In this document: positions 5,862 to 6,303 of the stretch, piece after piece
Position numbering within the stretch: the first letter of the stretch is position 1
How the letters are laid out: every line of letters begins with the position of its first letter
DNA from: Ignavibacteria bacterium
GTDB taxonomy: Bacteria; Bacteroidota; Ignavibacteria; Ignavibacteriales; Melioribacteraceae
Length of the DNA: 6,303 nucleotides
Direction: 5' to 3'
Assembly: GCA_027347805.1 (NCBI GenBank)
Contig: DAIEQP010000408.1
Location: forward strand, 1 to 6,303
Program-made: the position numbers and the translations under genes
The notes under the pieces: generated by a model
What the model saw: only the letters and a program-made list of their open reading frames with translations
Databases searched by the model: none
What the model was told of the DNA's origin: nothing

Positions 5862-6303
5862 ATGACGGATAAGCAAGAAGATTATTATTCAATGCTTACT
5901 GTCCTGAACTCGCTGCTTATTAAATTCGTTACCGTTGTAGCAGAGATACCCGCATTCAAGCGAGCATTGGAAAAATTTAGTCCCCTTCTCGAAAGAATTA
6001 AACAGGTTGATAGCGAGAGGGGATCAATCACATCGGGTAAGACAGATGTAAAGGGGAACATTAGAAACAACCTTATAGCATCCGTTACCCAGACAGCCGC
6101 AGCTCTTTCAACATACGCGGATGAGCACGATAAATCCGAAATTTTAAACAGGGTAGATAAGACGAATAGTTACTATAATCGTCTGAGAGATACAAATCTC
6201 ATAATAGAAGCAACAGCCCTGGTTAATCTAACAAAGGGAATTGAAACGGAATTGGAAGATCATGGTCTTAAGAGTGAGGATATAGCAAACCTGACCTCAT
6301 TAG
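5862..6303 (+). CDS. Partial all-helical protein of unknown function
   Basis: The frame is open from ATG 5862 to the window edge (147 codons plus one base), with AGGAG upstream, so the C-terminus is missing. The sequence reads as amphipathic helices with no signal peptide. The hydrophobic segment at about 11-32 is interrupted by Lys21 and is probably a packed helix rather than a membrane span. Landmarks are GKTDVK (59-64), AAALSTYA (79-86), RLRDT (107-111) and HGL (134-136). From memory, this arrangement (GKT-D-K, A-AL-YA, R-RDT, YG/HGL) recurs in uncharacterised Bacteroidota proteins of around 200 residues; I know no function or domain name for them. Helical packing resembling a four-helix bundle is inferred. 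It follows the heptad-repeat ORF by 30 nt without a terminator, so the two probably form one transcript. Confidence 0.8.
   Translation, partial: MTDKQEDYYSMLTVLNSLLIKFVTVVAEIPAFKRALEKFSPLLERIKQVDSERGSITSGKTDVKGNIRNNLIASVTQTAAALSTYADEHDKSEILNRVDKTNSYYNRLRDTNLIIEATALVNLTKGIETELEDHGLKSEDIANLTSL

Noticed and set aside
5871..5957. Hydrophobic stretch near the start of the last protein as a signal peptide or membrane helix
   Set aside because: It is preceded by acidic residues, contains Lys21 mid-segment and lacks a cleavage site; an amphipathic packed helix fits better.

Overview
The window looks like AT-rich chromosomal DNA from the Bacteroidota/Ignavibacteriota side of the FCB group. Three things suggest this. 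The subtilase ends in a type IX secretion sorting domain whose YPNPFNP opening and KKMLLMK end are typical of Ignavibacteria-like genomes. Several upstream regions fit the Bacteroidota promoter pattern (-33 TTTG, about 20 bp, -7 TAnnTTTG) rather than TTGACA/TATAAT. Most starts have weak Shine-Dalgarno sequences. The lineage is inferred from motifs, not from a database match.

Layout: (1) At 1-153, minus strand, is the N-terminus of a secreted protein beginning with a carboxypeptidase-regulatory-like beta domain, probably a TonB-dependent receptor or similar outer-membrane protein. (2) A short divergent region carries overlapping promoters for this gene and the next. (3) At 241-2145 is a complete M1-family zinc metallopeptidase with a signal peptide, followed by a strong intrinsic terminator. 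(4) At 2265-5078 is a complete S8 subtilisin-like protease with signal peptide, propeptide, intact Asp-His-Ser triad, about 400 residues of unassigned C-terminal region and a T9SS sorting domain. It has its own promoter and terminator. (5) At 5139-5387 is a gene-free stretch with hairpins and a perfect 16-bp palindrome. (6) At 5388-5831 is an ORF made almost entirely of 21-nt (seven-residue) tandem units. (7) From 5862 to the window end is the start of an all-helical protein that resembles an uncharacterised Bacteroidota family.

The two proteases are each bracketed by a promoter and a terminator, so they are probably separate transcription units with related roles in breaking down extracellular or periplasmic protein. 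The M1 enzyme has no sorting domain and is expected in the periplasm, while the subtilase is expected to cross the outer membrane.

The least explained part is the right end: the heptad-repeat ORF and the helical protein, 30 nt apart with no terminator between them and a dyad-rich leader upstream. Its function is unknown, and it is the best candidate here for something undescribed.
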